Source: Echinarachnius parma
Lineage: Eukaryota > Echinodermata > Echinoidea > Clypeasteroida > Echinarachniidae
Direction: 5' to 3'
Assembly (NCBI GenBank): GCA_037951105.1
Contig: JBAMJV010000888.1
Location: 130,001-194,000, forward strand
DNA length: 64,000 nt
The position numbers and the translations under genes were made by a program. Numbering within the stretch: position 1 is the stretch's first letter; every line of letters starts with the position of its first letter. Positions 1 through 13,528 of this stretch are shown in pieces. The notes below the pieces were generated by a model that saw only the letters and a list, made by a program, of their open reading frames with translations, did not search any database and was not told the DNA's origin.

Positions 1-3000
1 GGTCGAGTCGGCTCTGTCTGCGCCGGGGTTTACAACGAATTACTGTATGACGTTTATGAGGTTTATGACCGTTCATTAACGCTCTTGAGCTGAATGATAG
101 ATATCGTCATACTAAAGGGGCATTTGAAAAAATCTAACCCTATTTTATTCTTCTCTTACCATAAGCTAAACAACACGGTAGAAGAGAAACGAGGAAGCTC
201 CAAGTAATTTTCGCCGAGTTAGACACTTTACAGGCATCCCTTTAACGTGTACCTTCACATTAATTGCATTGCCCGACATTTCCTTATTTTTAGGGCACGA
301 AATGGATTTTGACCGGTTTAACCATTTCCAACTTCTCAGCAATCGATCTTAAAGAGACAAAAATAACTCTCCAGTGTACACCGTACATTAAATGAGAAAG
401 CTGATATGTGATTAATGCGATATAAAATGTTGCAGTTGTATGTTTTTTTATAATGCTGAATATTTATTTTATGATGGGATTCTGATTAGGTTTCAATTAT
501 TAAGTTATTTTGGAATAGACTAGCTCAGTTGTATCATGTGTATTATGGACAGAATGTACTCAATTCATATCGTGGCGGTTTGTAGTCAAGTTCAAATTCA
601 GATCCGGGTGAGGGAGTAGGGTGTGGGTGGGGATTGGGCGAAAGTGCCATTGAAGGGTGCAGTCTGTGCATGATATTCATGATATTGTATAGCCATGCTT
701 CTGAAAATGGAAGAAACGTACGTGAAACAGCAGATTCGAGGAATGGTTCATAATATCATTTACTTTACATCAAATTCCAAAGAAATTTGCAATATTTGTA
801 TTTTACGTGACGACGGGCTTTCATAAAGAAAAACAACTACAACAATGCTATATTCATTTTCCTCACCATACTGCAGAGATTGAGAGGGTAATACTTCGGG
901 GCAATCGGTTTGTAAAATACATCTATATGTACATGTATATGTTTTTAGTTTATTTTAATGTTAATGTTTATCTTATGTTTTACTTAATTGTTTCTTAACT
1001 GCGCGGATATAGGCCCCTTGATAGAGAAGCACTGAATCCTGAAATAGACATCATAATATTATTAAAATGAATCAGAAATAAATATCTGAAAAGATGATAC
1101 GTTATAAACATCACATAGGACTTGAATGGGTGCGTTTTTCACGAAAATACAGCAAAACAAGTTTTTAATATTATAGTGTATTTGATAACCCTTCATTAAT
1201 ATTCAAATTTCACCAATACAAGTCCGAACACGAGTGGCTGCAACATGTTTATTTATTTAATAAAGCTTACTTCTAAAAGGCGCTACGTAGCAATATCTAG
1301 AAATCCAAATTTTTAGGGGAAATTACACATTTGTAATATTCTCATAAATAGGCATTTTACAAAGTTTGACAAAAAAACCTGCTTGTCTCCAAAGTTGAAA
1401 AAGTGGATTTAGCGCCTTTTGGAATTTAGCTCTTCAATTTTGTGATCATTATTATAGGCGTATGATACTGGGGTGGGGGCTAAGGAGGTAAGGCCGCACC
1501 CCACCCCCCCCCCCCCCCCCCGGCCCCCCGCACCCACACACCCACACTTCTCCCCTTGAGATTTGCAAATAATGACTTTCGGGGACGTTTTCACCTCACT
1601 GTCGGGTATTTTCACCTCATATTCAGACAACCAGGTGAAATAATTGTCGAGTAAAAGCACGTGACAACTATACACGGGCAAGAGATGGAAGCCCCACTTT
1701 CAACAATAATTGAAATAGTTGGAATTATTCCAACACTCTCCAACACTTGTTTTGCCGTGTATCTATTGATAAGTACAATATACATACATAAGTGAAAACG
1801 TCAAACAAACAACATTTTCGGATTTTATTTTTCTTTTCTTTTTTTCTGTAAAATTTGTTTAGTATGATTCTGTTTTATCATCGTCAGAGTTTCTAGAATT
1901 TCAAGTATTTTGACAATGCTTCATGCTTTTACTTTCGTTGAAGGGAAATAATTGACAGAAAAATAGTGGAAAAAATTAACCGCGGTTACTGTTTCCCCCC
2001 CCCCCCCCCCCCCAGGCACGTTGAATTTACATGTATCATATAATACTACATGAATATGATACATTTATGCCTGGATAAATGAAATTCCTCATTCTAGACT
2101 CTATACATGTGTTGAAGTTATTTAGAGCAAACAAAAGGTGTGTAACATAATATAAAACATAGACTTAAACATGACTAGTATACTCCCTACTTTTCTCACA
2201 CAAATGGCAAGGATTCTTCGGCGTGTGAGCGTCACTATCGCAATAACCGAGATGTATATTTATGGTAAATTGCCCTTTTCGAGTTCCTAAATTCTTTTAC
2301 AGAAGATATATTTTAAATTAATTTCTTCATCTTCTCACATTCCGGAAGCGAATTGTATAATGTGCTAAAGACCATTGCCCAAAGCGAGGTGAAGCAAATT
2401 GAATTTCTATGTTAACGACGGAATATATATAAGATTGGACCAAACGGACATTGGTCGTTGGTAGATTTAAATGGTGAACACATTCTGTGAGATAATGATT
2501 TCAACCGATTCAATTGCAAGTATTCTGCGAGAGGAAGAACGTTGTATCTTGAATGATTATATGAAGAGCATGACTTAAAACAAAAGAGATAAATCCACTT
2601 TTAAAAAACAATGGAGTTAATGATATAGGTGCAATACAGCTAGATACAAATCAGATTTTCAATACAAATTACGCAATCAGTAATAAATAATGGAGAATTA
2701 TTTGTTTTGTCATATTCACATTATGCGGTTTTTTAACCTAAAATAAGTAGATTTATAAAGTGGAATAAAATGGATTTATCGCCTTTTGTGATTAGGCTGT
2801 CCATACGTTGGTCGATTCACAAGAAGAACAATTTTCTAGGGACGTATTTTCTAGAGCTGCATGAAATAATGTTCTCAAATAATTATCCGAGAGAAAGCAA
2901 ATTGCATTTAATATGTAAAGGAAAAATAAAACATGAGACAAAGAACTTTGGTATAAGCGAAATGCCCAGTGGGACACTTTAAGAAAATCTGCAATTATAA

Positions 3001-3910
3001 TTTGCTCAATTTGTGTGGTACTTGAGCATTTCCTACGGAATAGAGATAACATTTGATTCGATCTATTTGGCAAATGCACCAACACCGTGTTTCATCGTCT
3101 GTACATAACATAACTACACTACATTACTTTTTTTTTCTTGAAAAAAAAAAAGGCTTCCCAAACTACTGTATTATCGGAAAAAGCTTTTCCCATTGATGAA
3201 ACACAGTTCTTCCACCTATTTTCTTAGAATTGGATGCCTAAACTTTTGTTTGAGCTCGAGAAGTCATCACAAATCACATATATATCCAAACCAACAGTAA
3301 TAAACTATTACCTCTTGAGAAGAAAGAATATCATATAATCGCATACATGTTATATATCCTCATCAGTATTTCAAGTTTCCTTTTTTCCCCAAAATTTCTA
3401 CACCATGATGATGATGATGGGTCGATAAGACCTCAAAATATGAATAGGGACATGCACGCTTGCTTCACGTGACCTTTTTTTGAGATAGTGAAAACATAAA
3501 ACAGCAAGGAAACAACGGAATATTTCGCTGTGGTGTAAACCGCACTCGTGACAGCGTTAACCCTAAAATTGACAGCACGCAGCGACCCTCCGACATCGCT
3601 GTCGTTCGGGGAAAACCATAAGATCAAACAAAAGGAGAAAAATCATTTCTCTGCGATTTTGTTATATATTTATTTTTTTTTAGATATATGTGATGCCAAC
3701 ATTCTTGATGAAAATGAAATGTCAGGGTATTATTATTCAGCGTGTTGAAATATTGAAACTTCACGTAGGATTTTAGGGAATGCGTGTGTATGTAATTGAA
3801 TTAAGGTGTTTAGATTCGCTCATGAATAAAGTCACACAATCCTGGAATTCTTGAAAACCCGATTTTGATATGTAAAACTCAACATATTCTAGTAGTTTGT
3901 TATACTAAAA

Positions 3911-4303
3911 TTCAAGGGATCTAGTAACTTTGTTGGCATGTGCAGGAAGTGATGAATGGTTGATCAAATGTGTAGTTTTGTGCTAATGTATGTCCCCCGA
4001 GTACTGTGTGAAAATTTCTCGTTAAATGGATGTTATATGTTTGTCCGAGTAATGAGCAAAATCCAAATTGATATTCCCTAGCTCATTGGACTGACTTTGT
4101 ACACAGTAAATTGAATATCCAGTGGATAATAAAACAATCCTAATACTTCAATAGTAAGTATCTTTTTAATGAAAGGGAAATTTGACAAACCAAAACTTGT
4201 TCCATGCTTCTATTGGTAATACGGATTCAACACGGCATGAGAGAACCACTACGTTTCTAATTAAGTTGTGTAGATTTGGACAGTGTAAACTAGATCCCTT
4301 TAA
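3911..4303. mobile_element. TTAA-type MITE, family B copy 1
   Basis: Terminal inverted repeats aagggatctagtaacttt and aaactagatcccttt with TTAA at the right end. Internal parts (gacatgtgca, catatctt-like, gtacacagt) are shared with copies at 15599, 16302 and 24724. Confidence 0.85.
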
Positions 4304-4477
4304 TGCCAACATCATCTGCTAGGGAAATGTCATGTCGTCACTGATCACGATAACAAAACAAAAATAATAATGCTGAATTTGCGCTACGCTGTAAAAAGAG
4401 TAGTATAACATGAAATAAAAAATAGTTTATACATTGTAGGATAACGTGAAATACAAATGTTGAGACTCATTAAAGTA

Positions 4478-5313
4478 TTAAAGGGATAGTTGAGTATTGG
4501 TCAAACTTAACTTTAGTAACCAAAACCTGCACGATTACGATACAAACTAATAGTTATAACTTCACCATGCTCGAAAAGTATACACAATTACAAACGACAA
4601 AGTAAAACCCCTGTTATCATTCAAAAAGAGCCGTTACAACTCGAAGTGTCAAATTAACTCGGCGCGAAGCACTAGCGTTGTAGGTCCTAATACGGGACTG
4701 TATAGTGCAGTGTGCGGTAATACGGGACTGTAGTGCAGTCACTGTGTGCGGTAATACTATACAGTAGTACGTGTATATTATGTATCGCAACCATAGAAGT
4801 ATGACTCCAACACTCGTTGACGCAACTCGCAAGCCCCATTCGCATTCGTTCGCCTTTCGTTCACAGTCGCGCTAACACACGGAGAGACTGGTCCATGAGG
4901 CGCATATATCACTGATTTTTTGCGGAATGGAAGGAAAAATCATAATCTTAATCCACCCGGTAGTTGGATCACATATTGGAGAGTAAATTGCTGGTAAGTA
5001 CCGTATCATATGTATAGTTTTAAGCACAATTAGCGTGCACACAAATATTTGGTTTCAGTCTTTTATTAGGAGAACATAGAACGCTAGTGCCTCGCACTAG
5101 CGGTTCTAAAAAGTGATACCCGGGCGTCAACCACTTTTATATGATATTTTGAAAGCAAATTTCACAACAATTAGAGCATTTGAATGGAAATTATTATTAT
5201 TTCCCATGTTTTTTTCGATGATCTTTCATATGGAATTGAAATCAACCAAATCCGTTACAATCGATGTTGGGGGGGGCACTTTGGAAATTACCAAAACTCA
5301 ACTTGGCCTTTAA
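4478..5313. mobile_element. TTAA-flanked inverted-repeat element, family A copy 1
   Basis: Begins TTAAAGGGATAGTTGAGTAT and ends in the near reverse complement (ccaaaactcaacttggcctttaa), both at TTAA. The copy at 33170-33959 is highly similar along its length. Non-coding. TTAA target duplication suggests mobilization by a piggyBac-like transposase; that origin is inferred. Confidence 0.85.
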
Positions 5314-5797
5314 CTCCCGTTTCAGGGTTTTTGTAGCTCCAAATTCCCTATATTTGTTTGCTTGTAAAGTTGTAGTCAGCTCTTAAGACCACCATTTCAG
5401 AGTTCCGTGCGGCACGTATACCCCCGTCAAAAAATAATTCGAGTGCCCCCCTCCCCCCCCCCCCCCCCCCCGGGATCCAATTACTTATCATCTAATTTGG
5501 AAAATTCTTTATGATATTTAGAGGGATATTCCAATAAAAAAACTTATTAAAAAACTTCATGCTAAAATATATTGGCCACACAAATTAGAATAAAACACGC
5601 TATTGAGTAAAATGAAAATTACTTCCTATTTCGCTTTGACAAGGCGCCAAAGAATAGTGTCATGATCTTGTATTCAACATCCAATAGCAATGAGCGAACT
5701 TTTTGATAAGCGCCTGGGCAAACACGCCCATTGACATATTCGGTGTTTTATTTTACAATCTCGGCCTTCTAGATTCACAGTCCGTGTAATGTACAGC

Positions 5798-5829
5798 CAC
5801 TGACCTCTACTACTTAGTAGAGGTCAGTG
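5798..5829. repeat. Perfect 32-bp palindrome
   Basis: cactgacctctacta, two bases, then the exact reverse complement tagtagaggtcagtg. The arms contain AGGTCA half-sites in everted orientation. Confidence 0.9.
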
Positions 5830-6017
5830 AATGCCGTGTGTTGTAAACTTGTATGTTTACTTTCATTTTGATATAGGGTATTTTGCCCGAATTTTCGATT
5901 TCACCCGACAAACAGAAAAAAGGGTCCTCGCCTCTTTCTCGGGGGGTGGGTCACTCTCATACAAAAGTGCTACCCACCCGTGTCCATCGATCAACATCAA
6001 AGTATCCTTTCAATTGA

Positions 6018-6215
6018 GGTTTTTTTTCTAAAGAGTGCTGAAAACCAACCCTTTTTTAAAGAGAACGTCGACGACGGCGTAAAGCTGAAAATCTGAGCCG
6101 GTCTGAAATAAATACCCCTTTTCTGTGTTTTTTTTTCTTCTAATGAATGCTGAAAAAATGCACCCCGTTAAGGAAAAAAGTAGACGACGCCGTATAGCTG
6201 AAAATTGTACCCTTC
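6018..6215 (+). repeat. Diverged tandem duplication, about 110 bp unit
   Basis: gtcgacgacggcgtaaagct at 6068 and its match tagacgacgccgtatagctg near 6181, each preceded by a poly-T run and gagtgctgaaaa-type sequence. Non-coding. Confidence 0.7.
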
Positions 6216-6835
6216 AACGCTTTTTCTGGACGCTGTTGCGTAGCCATTCATTTTGGGAGTGACCCCCGGGCCTCCTTGATGCCCGATTTTGCACGAAAAT
6301 AACATGAATAACATGAATTTAACATGATTTTTGCCGAACTATGTCATTATTTTGCCCCAATTTCAGATGCGTTTCACCCGAATATGGCTGTTTTTAAAAC
6401 TCCAGGGGACTCACAGCCCCCAGCCCCCCCCCCCCCCCCGGCCCTGCCTCCTCTCTATGGCCTATTACAGCCCAATTCCGGAACCTATTCACTGACTGCG
6501 ACTATCGTCTATCGGATGGTATCCATGGAACTGGAAGGACGGTCCCATGATGTAAATGATCATCGACTGAACACATCTTTAAACAAAAAAAAACTACCTC
6601 TCTCGCCACTTTTGTAAAAACAAAAAAACAACAACATAATTTACGTTTTCTCTGTCCTCTGCTCTTTGGCTTACCGTTGAGAAAAAACAATGAAAGGCCT
6701 ATACGAAGAAAAAAAAACACAAACTTATTATACAAATACATTTTTGAATTTTGGCAATAAATATTGAGATTTTTTTAAAAAGTGATTTTTATTCCTCCAT
6801 ATTATAAGCATATAACATTTACAATTGAATACTTG

Positions 6836-6843
6836 CCCCCCCC

Positions 6844-6874
<31 letters not shown>

Positions 6875-6883
6875 ACACACACG
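6836..6883 (+). repeat. Poly-C and (CA)n microsatellite
   Basis: About 24 C residues followed by a run of CA repeats ending in acgcatacgcgtac, roughly 400 bp before the KPNB1 start codon. Low-complexity only. Confidence 0.95.
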
Positions 6884-7261
6884 CATACGCGTACGGACAT
6901 AATGCACCCACAACATTTACAATTGCGACATTGTATATGGGCAAAATTACTACGGACGAATTGTCTAGCAGTGCACCGTACCGTACCAATGCATTGCATG
7001 CATGGTACTGCTGCTGATCAGCACTGTACTATTTCTATACTGTACAGAAATACAGAATCGCATGCAAATTGGCGCCCCATGTGTAAATGAATGGAAGGGA
7101 GCTAGCTAACCCCGGCCTGCTCAATTTTAAGGACGATCGGGAGAGCCTGTAGATCACCAAGAACCGGCTATTTTATCGAATTCTCTTCATTTCAAGGTTT
7201 ACGGGCGATACAGTCTTCTGCAGTTTTCACCTCGTGATCAGTTATTTGGAGGTGAAACACC

Positions 7262-7301
7262 ATGGATCTTGTTGCATACCTCGAGAAAACCGTTTCACCG
7301 G
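7262..7301 (+). CDS. KPNB1: KPNB1 exon 1 (start codon)
   Basis: Encodes residues 1-13, [13 protein letters not shown], matching the conserved LEKTVSP start of importin beta-1. The ATG sits in ACACCATGG. The donor is g|gtgagt at 7302 and the exon ends one base into the Asp14 codon. Confidence 0.93.
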
Positions 7302-10300
7302 GTGAGTATCCAATTCATAAATCAATAAATGATAAATGAGGGTAAAAAATACACGCAATGTCAATGACAAAATTAATGAATGTTGCTTCATGCTGAATTG
7401 TGGCATTTGTTTATTGACTTGAATGTTGTTGCCTTTGACTATGTCCTCGGCAACATTTCTCAAACTTTTGTTGTGCATGTCAATTAGATAAACATTTATA
7501 ACTCAAAAGACTTGTGTCAAGAAAAACTAAAGAGGTTTTTGCCACTCTGTCACAGTGACAGTCTCGTTACAAAAAAATTCTGAAAGTGATGATTGATAGC
7601 TAACGTTTTCCATTTGTTATTAACCCCTTGACCACGGGAACCGAGTGGGTTGTATACAAAGTCTATGGGGATTCCATAAACTCGTAGGGAATGGGTTAAT
7701 ATTATGAACTGTTGTATGATTGATATGTACACAATGCAGCTTGTATATTACTTGTATGTTATCAATAAAGAGTTGAGGTGGATTTTGCAAGGATTTCACA
7801 AGTTTTTAATGCAATTGGTGAATTACAACAAAAAATTGCAACAGAAAAAACATTAACAGAAAGTCTGTATAATGATGGTTGAGTGACCGCGATGATCTGA
7901 TTTGCAATTTATAAGTTATATTTTGAGATATCATCTTCGAAAGCGCACATTAGTTTTTGGCTTCACAAGATTGCAGTGTTTTTTGTTAACCAGCACCCCT
8001 CGGGCTCAACTCTCATTGACAAAACAGGCACCTAAATAATTTCATGTGCGATTTTGCCATTTCAAAAAATGTACTCGTAGCAGGACGATCTACGCATTAT
8101 TTCTCCTCAAAACTTTGACCAGTGCAGTTTCCAAGGGTAGCGCGCCCTCATCACATGGCAATGCACGATTTTTCACAACACCCGCAAACACAAATTTGAC
8201 GCGGGGTGACGGTTAAAAAAAGCAGTGCTGACACTTTAATACCAAACATTACAAATATTAAAAAAATAATCTAAGTTCAATGCACATGTTGAAACGGGTT
8301 GCAGATGTTGATCCTAGCAGAATAATCAGCAATTTGATTGACAATTTTCCCATAATTTGATAAAAGTGAAGTCAACATTAACTCAATTCAAACTTTTAAT
8401 TTCCCTTTCTCATGAATACAGATACTGCAGAGTTGGAAAGAGCGCAGAAGTTTCTTGAACAGGCAGCCAGTCAAGATCTTGTGAGTATTAGGGGAAACTT
8501 CAGAAGTATTCTTTATTGAAATAATGAATATGAGCATGTAGGAAATTGTCTTTTTCCAGAACTGATATCCAGCAAAGTGCAAGCATTTAATGCTAATTTT
8601 AATTTATCACACGAGTTGCTTTGGTTTAGATTTGTATTATTGTTTATAAATTCAACATCATCATTTGTAAAGGACTAAATAATGCTTGTTGAATGTAAAT
8701 TGGTACATTTTCAAACCTGACTGTAGTCACTGCACACATCATGTTTATGGTTGCACCGCTTGCACGATTGCAACTGGAATATTTATTTTGAACCGACAAA
8801 TTAAAATTCGAGTAATGGCATAGATTGACATTGATTTCTTTTTTATTCTGAACATAATCTTGTGTTTGCAGTATACTATGTGTAATTTTCAAAATTCTTT
8901 CAACATGCATTTTAATCCGCTCGAGACTATTCGATTTTGGTATAACATGCCTTTTCCATTTTTGGGGGAGCAGTCTTGAATTGATAAATTAACTGAATTT
9001 GTACTTTCTTTCCATTCCAGCCGCAATTCCTCAACCAACTCTCAGAAATCTTAGCCAACCCGAACAATGGGCAGGTTGCGCGCATCGCGTCCGGCCTCCA
9101 GCTGAAGAATGCCCTGACGTCCAAAGATCCCAGCATACGTCTGCAATACCAGCACAGATGGCTGGGACTAGCGCAAGATATCAAGGACAATGTCAAACGA
9201 CAGGTGAGTCATAGATGTAGGGAAAGTTTACAAGTTGGTAGTGAGACTGGTGAGCACTGAGCAGAAGTCTCTGGTAACCTAGAGTGTAATGTTCAGTAAC
9301 TTTTTGTTTCACACTGTATTTTACTTATTGCATTCAGAGCAATAATAACCATGCTAGATAGCAACTGTGAACTGTCTGTCTATAAAGACAAACTGTTTAC
9401 AAATAAAGTTTAATTGGCTATCTAGAAATAATATGGATAAACCTGCATGTAAAGACCACCTTGCTGACACTGACAGTATCCTCACCTTCATCAAGGAAAA
9501 TCACCATCTTTGTTCTTTATCCGCAGGTTTTGATAACACTGGGCAGAGAGGAGCACAAACCAAGCTCTGAGGCGCACAGAGCTTCCCCACAGAATACTGG
9601 CCAAATCTCCTGCCCCAGCTAGTCATGTTCTCCCTTCAGTGGTCTTTGCAGACCTGTTTGACCATCATCACTATCATCATCATTAGCATCACCACCTTTG
9701 TTCTTGTTTTCCAGGTGTTGATGACTCTTGGCACAGAGGAACACAGACCAAGCTCTGCGTCCAGAGCTTCTCACAGAATCCTGGCCAGACCCAGCTAATC
9801 AACAACTCCGTCCCTTGAGTGATCGTTGTAGACTAGTTAGACTGTATCATATTCATCATAATCATGGGAATCACCATCTTTGATACTTTGTTTTGGTTTC
9901 GCAGGTTTTGATGACAAGAAGCACAGAGGAGCACAGACCGAGCAGTGCATCGCAGGCATAGCATGACGTGCAGAGCTTCCCACAGGATCCTGGCCAAACC
10001 TGGCCAAACCCCAGCTAGTCAACAACTCACTCCCTTGAGTGGTCTTTGTAGACCAGTTTAACTGTTTTATAATCATCATCATACAAATCAATATCTTCTT
10101 TCTTGTTTTTTCCAGGTGTTGATGACACTAGGCACAGAGGAGCACAGACCGAGCTCTGCGGCACAGTGCATCGCGGGTATAGCGTGTGCAGAGCTTCCCA
10201 CAGAATCATGGCCAAACCTCCTGCCCCAGCTAGTCAACAACGTCCTCAACTCGGCGCAGGGCACAGAACTTCTCAAGGAGAGCTCGCTGGAGGCTATTGG

Positions 10301-13300
10301 ATACATTTGCCAAGATATAGTGAGTTCCCACAATGCCACAGCTCAAGGGAATAAAGCAATAGCATTTTTCAATGTGTTTGTTTTGTTTGGAGCTACCCAT
10401 TTTAAATCTAAGGCAATCAATTTTGCTAAATGTCTAAATTGTACTTTCCCAACCTGGCCACCATAAAAAGGTTAAACTTCTAGCATGTATTTAGTATGTA
10501 TGAAGTATTACCTCTTGAGTAAATGAAAATGTGGGACATTCATTTGGTGTACTTGTCATGTAAGAAGTTGATTATTGTTTTAGTAGATTAGTAGGATTAT
10601 GAAATACATCACGCTATTACATTTCATGAATATTATGTTGTACGATTTCTTAAAAGTGTTTTCTCTATTTCCCCTTTTTTCAGGAACTGAAATATGTAGC
10701 AGCACATTCAAATGAAATCCTGACCGCTATTGTGCAAGGAATGAGGAAAGAAGAAGTAAAGTGAGTATCTGCATGGGGGGTGTTTCACAAAGATCCTAAG
10801 TTGAACTTAACTCTAAGTTGGACTTATAAATTATGGAAAGCCATTAGTTTCTCTGGAACATTTTTGTCAAAGTTCATTTAAAAGGCATAAAACGTTGATT
10901 CAAATCATACATTTTTTCTATTATTGAAGAGATTTCATGTTATTGATGTACAATTTACGAAAGTCTAAGATACTTCCATTCTTGCTTTTTAATATATTTT
11001 ATTCCAATGCTACAAATGGCTTACCATAGTTTTTAAGTCCAACTTAGAGTTAAGTTCAACTTAGGATCTTTGTGAAACACCCCCCTGTTGTTGTAATCTC
11101 ATTGGCCCTCAGGCCCATCTCACATGTGTGCGTAGTTCATCTGTGTAAATGCTGGGCTCGACACTAGCACTTGTCCTATTGCCCGGGGCAAGTAAACATT
11201 GATGTTCTGGATGGCATAGTTTGGTTGCCCAAATTTGGCAACTAATTTACTTGACAAAATGTCATACATATAGAAGTAACTGGGCAAGTCAATTTTATTT
11301 TCAGGCAAGTCAAATTTGAAAAGTTATGATTTTACTTGCCCGAACGGGCCAGCAGGGAAAAAAGCTAGTGTGGAGGCTTGGTAAATGCATCTGCTGAGTG
11401 ACATGTAGACAAAATCTCAAAACTTTCCAGGGATTTTTCAGTTTCCCCCCACATAACAGCAAAAGAATATTTGAGTACTTAAAGACACTTATATGATGTC
11501 TGTAGTCAATTGAAAAAGCCAAATCGCTTTCCATTCGCGTTCAATCAGTTATGATTATTTACATCTGGGACCACCCTTTATTGTCACTATCAGATAGATG
11601 CAGCTAAGGTTCGAACCCGGGCTGACTCTAGTGCGAAGAGTGGAGCACTGACCACTAGACCAACACACCTCTTCACTCCATTACATTACCAGTTTTTGTA
11701 TCACATTTAATAGAGAGAATGACAGATTTACCTTTAGAAGGTACAGGAACATTTCAGCAACTTTTTTTTTATTCATCTTCTCTTTACAGCATGCAAGTCA
11801 AGCTAGCTGCCACCAACTCTCTCCTAAACTCCCTAGAAATCACAAAAGCAAACTTTGATAAAGCGGTAAGTAGCATCCTTACAACTATGGTGTAATGTAA
11901 ATGTGATGTGTTGCTAAAACAAGTTATGGTCAAAATGACAATGTTACAATACAGAATGTATAATGAACAGAATGTTAAATAGCTCTTTTGCAAGTGGATC
12001 AACTGAATATCTTTCTACTGGCCAAATGATTGTTACAATCACAAATGCAGGTAGTCTAAAAAGCAAACTTAACTTTAAGCTTCCTACTACTACTGATCGC
12101 AATACATTGATTTTAGTTATGAGTGGGTCCTTATTAGGACTCACACCTATCTAAGAAAGAATATTTAATATGATGTACCACAATAAACTTTCCTTTTAGA
12201 ACTTTAAATTTGTATTTGTAATGTTGTTTGTTGATGTAGCTGAGAGGCTTATAATCATGTAATTAGTGTTTAGAGCCAACCAAAATGATGACATGAAAAC
12301 TAAAGAGCAGAGCAAACCGTAAATTTAATTTTCTTAAAATGTTGTTTGTGGTTATAATATATGATGTGAAGTATGAAGCGACTCAAACCAGACTTCTAGT
12401 ACTTTCTACTTGCTGATAAGTCATTACAGTCACATGTAGTCAATGCAATTACAGTCAAACCTGTCTTAGTGTCCACCTGTCTATAGCAGCCAACCTGCCT
12501 ATAGTGGCTACCAAAGGTGATCCCCAGCAGAGAAAAACAATGTTATGGAACCTGTCTATAGAGGCCACCTGTCTACAGTGGCCACTTTACTTGCTTCCCT
12601 TTGGTGGTCACTATACACAGGTTTGACTGTAGAGATAAAGTAGTCTTAACATCAAGGCTGACTACTAATTTGTATTTCTTATGTTTTTTATGCAGGCTAA
12701 TGATTTATTTGTGTGTTTGTTTGTTTTTAGGCTGAGAGACACATAATCATGCAAGTGGTTTGCGAAGCGACACAGATCAAGGACACACAGGTCCGAGTGG
12801 CTGCCCTCCAGTGTCTGGTCAAGATTATGTCCCTCTACTACATCTACATGGAGGACTACATGCGCAGCGCCCTTTTTGCGGTAAGGAGGCTAATATTTTT
12901 CAAGTATTTCCTTGACATTGTATACCCAAAAAAATGAATGTAGCTCTACATAAAATTACTTTGACATTTGTTTTATGCATAGTGCTGTTTTTGCATTAAG
13001 GAGTACAGACGGCTCATACTTTTCATGTATTTCCTTGACAATGTATTTAAAATTAATGTAGCACTACAAAATAATTTTGTCATTTGTTTTACGCATAGTG
13101 CCCTTTTTGTGGTAAGGAGGCTCGCGGTTTCCAAATTTCTCTTTCGTTATAAAGATATGTATGATTGAACTGTGTACAAAGTCAGTGCAATGAATATCAC
13201 TTTCCATTTTTGCTCATAACTTGTTCATATGATATTTATTCACCATGGAATTTTCACACAACACTCAGTGGACATATCAGATCACAGAAATATACACTTC

Positions 13301-13444
13301 ATCATCCATTTGCAAGTTTGTTCACATGTCAACCAAGTCACTAGATCCCTTTAACAGAGCTGCCAACTAGTACGGATTTTCCGTAATTGGTACGGAAATT
13401 GACGCCCATTACGGGAGTACGGAATTCCGCTTAAAAATTACGGG

Positions 13445-13528
<84 letters not shown>

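Larger units (their letters stand above)
1..7261. other. Upstream intergenic DNA and KPNB1 5' flank
   Basis: No gene that I can support. It holds poly-C tracts (about 1501-1520, 1995-2013, 5453-5471, 6425-6440), a poly-C/(CA)n tract at 6836-6883, MITEs at 3911-4303 and 4478-5313, a perfect palindrome at 5798-5829 and a 110-bp duplication near 6018-6215. Bases 1-35 match a fragment at 42840-42862. The KPNB1 promoter and 5' UTR should lie just before 7262; I see no TATA box. Confidence 0.6.

Noticed and set aside
5113..5313. Frame MIPGRQPLLY, also at 33759
   Set aside because: Both lie in family A inverted-repeat elements and diverge with frameshifts; no sign of protein constraint.
6324..7090. 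Frames with poly-Pro or poly-Gly near 6400-7000
   Set aside because: Products of poly-C and CA runs with frameshifted overlap; no support as genes.
11596..11675. Functional tRNA gene
   Set aside because: Box A and box B are present but I could not pair an acceptor stem or assign a convincing anticodon loop; a SINE head or pseudogene is more likely.
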